From M3007 sp043764095 (lineage in GTDB: Bacteria > Bacteroidota > Bacteroidia > Chitinophagales > Saprospiraceae), in the NCBI GenBank assembly GCA_043764095.1, contig JAYUKX010000141.1, positions 1-64,000 of the forward strand: 64,000 bases of DNA, read 5' to 3'. Position numbers and translations under genes: made by a program. The notes under the pieces were generated by a model, which saw only the letters and a program-made list of their open reading frames with translations, made no database searches and had not been told where the DNA came from. How positions within the stretch are numbered: position 1 is the first letter of the stretch; the number at the start of each line of letters is the position of its first letter. Shown piece after piece: positions 63,878 to 64,000 of this stretch.

Positions 63878-64000
63878 TTACACGTCAATTTTAAACGCAT
63901 TCGTCATCAACCGCTTACTTGTTTTGCCATCATTCATTTCTTCTTCCAATACCATCGCTTGTGCCGCCGGCAATTGCATTACTTCTTCCATATTACGGAT
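63878..64000 (-). CDS. 3' end of an unidentified gene (runs off window)
   Basis: An open frame enters from the right edge on the minus strand and stops with TAA at 63878-63880. The visible 40 residues are RNMEEVMQLPAAQAMVLEEE, then MNDGKTSKRLMTNAFKIDV. The amphipathic helix and basic tail look like the C-terminus of a soluble protein, but I recognise no family. It converges on the DUF4394/CHRD gene, whose terminator lies between them. Confidence 0.55.
   Translation of the reverse strand: MRNMEEVMQLPAAQAMVLEEEMNDGKTSKRLMTNAFKIDV

Noticed and set aside
1..64000. tRNA, rRNA, CRISPR or phage genes
   Set aside because: Spacers were read on both strands; no cloverleaf, rRNA motif, regularly spaced short repeats with unique spacers, integrase or capsid gene was recognised.

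Overview
The window comes from a Bacteroidota genome, most likely a Saprospiria- or Chitinophagia-like environmental lineage. Evidence is the AT-rich sequence, a SusC/SusD polysaccharide utilisation locus, at least five proteins ending in type IX secretion (T9SS) sorting domains (four type A-like, one CHU_C/type B), Bacteroidota-only families (DUF4105/Lnb-like, DUF4112, DUF5777, GIN/DUF2807), and promoter elements of the TTTG / TAnnTTTG type. The lineage is inferred from gene content; no rRNA or tRNA gene was seen. No insertion sequence, prophage, CRISPR array or replication origin was recognised.

Layout. 0-8.7 kb: housekeeping and small metabolism (thymidine kinase, a TPR/LytS-type histidine kinase, a rhodanese-fold protein lacking its cysteine, a thiolase, a GIN-domain protein, an M19 dipeptidase, MiaE, a TPR protein). 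8.7-21.7 kb: a probable beta-1,3-glucan (laminarin-type) utilisation locus. Six minus-strand genes run from a T9SS binding protein through SusC, SusD and a PKD-like lipoprotein to two GH16 lipoproteins; a divergent membrane-spanning transcription regulator (propeller, Y_Y_Y, coiled coil, LuxR-type helix-turn-helix) faces them across a spacer holding repeated ACTACGACATT motifs. 21.9-28.8 kb: an M43 metalloprotease, then a minus-strand DUF1800 - DUF1501 - di-haem cytochrome c peroxidase - YHYH/T9SS operon of unknown purpose, the best candidate here for an undescribed extracytoplasmic system. 29-38.3 kb: giant T9SS surface proteins, a second M43 protease and a barrel-like protein.

38.3-51.9 kb: core functions (S41 processing protease, Lrp/AsnC regulator, PrsW-like protease, ArfB-like rescue factor, Mrp/ApbC ATPase, DnaG, HPF, DUF4105/Lnb-like protein, RimM, LysM glucosaminidase plus DUF4112, two glycosyltransferases). 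51.9-54.4 kb: a four-gene minus-strand operon (cytochrome c lipoprotein, OB-fold protein, YceI, DUF5777 barrel) that looks like an envelope redox or lipid module. 54.6-56.7 kb: a 40-residue membrane protein, a VanZ-like protein and lysyl-tRNA synthetase. 56.7-57.4 kb: a gene-poor stretch with hairpin repeats. 57.4-63.7 kb: a 2087-residue secreted mosaic of four DUF4394 and six CHRD repeats. The window opens on what may be the first three codons of rsmI and closes inside the 3' end of an unidentified minus-strand gene.

Many genes end in strong hairpins, several shared by converging genes. All start choices, domain boundaries and family names were made by reading the sequence, without database searches.
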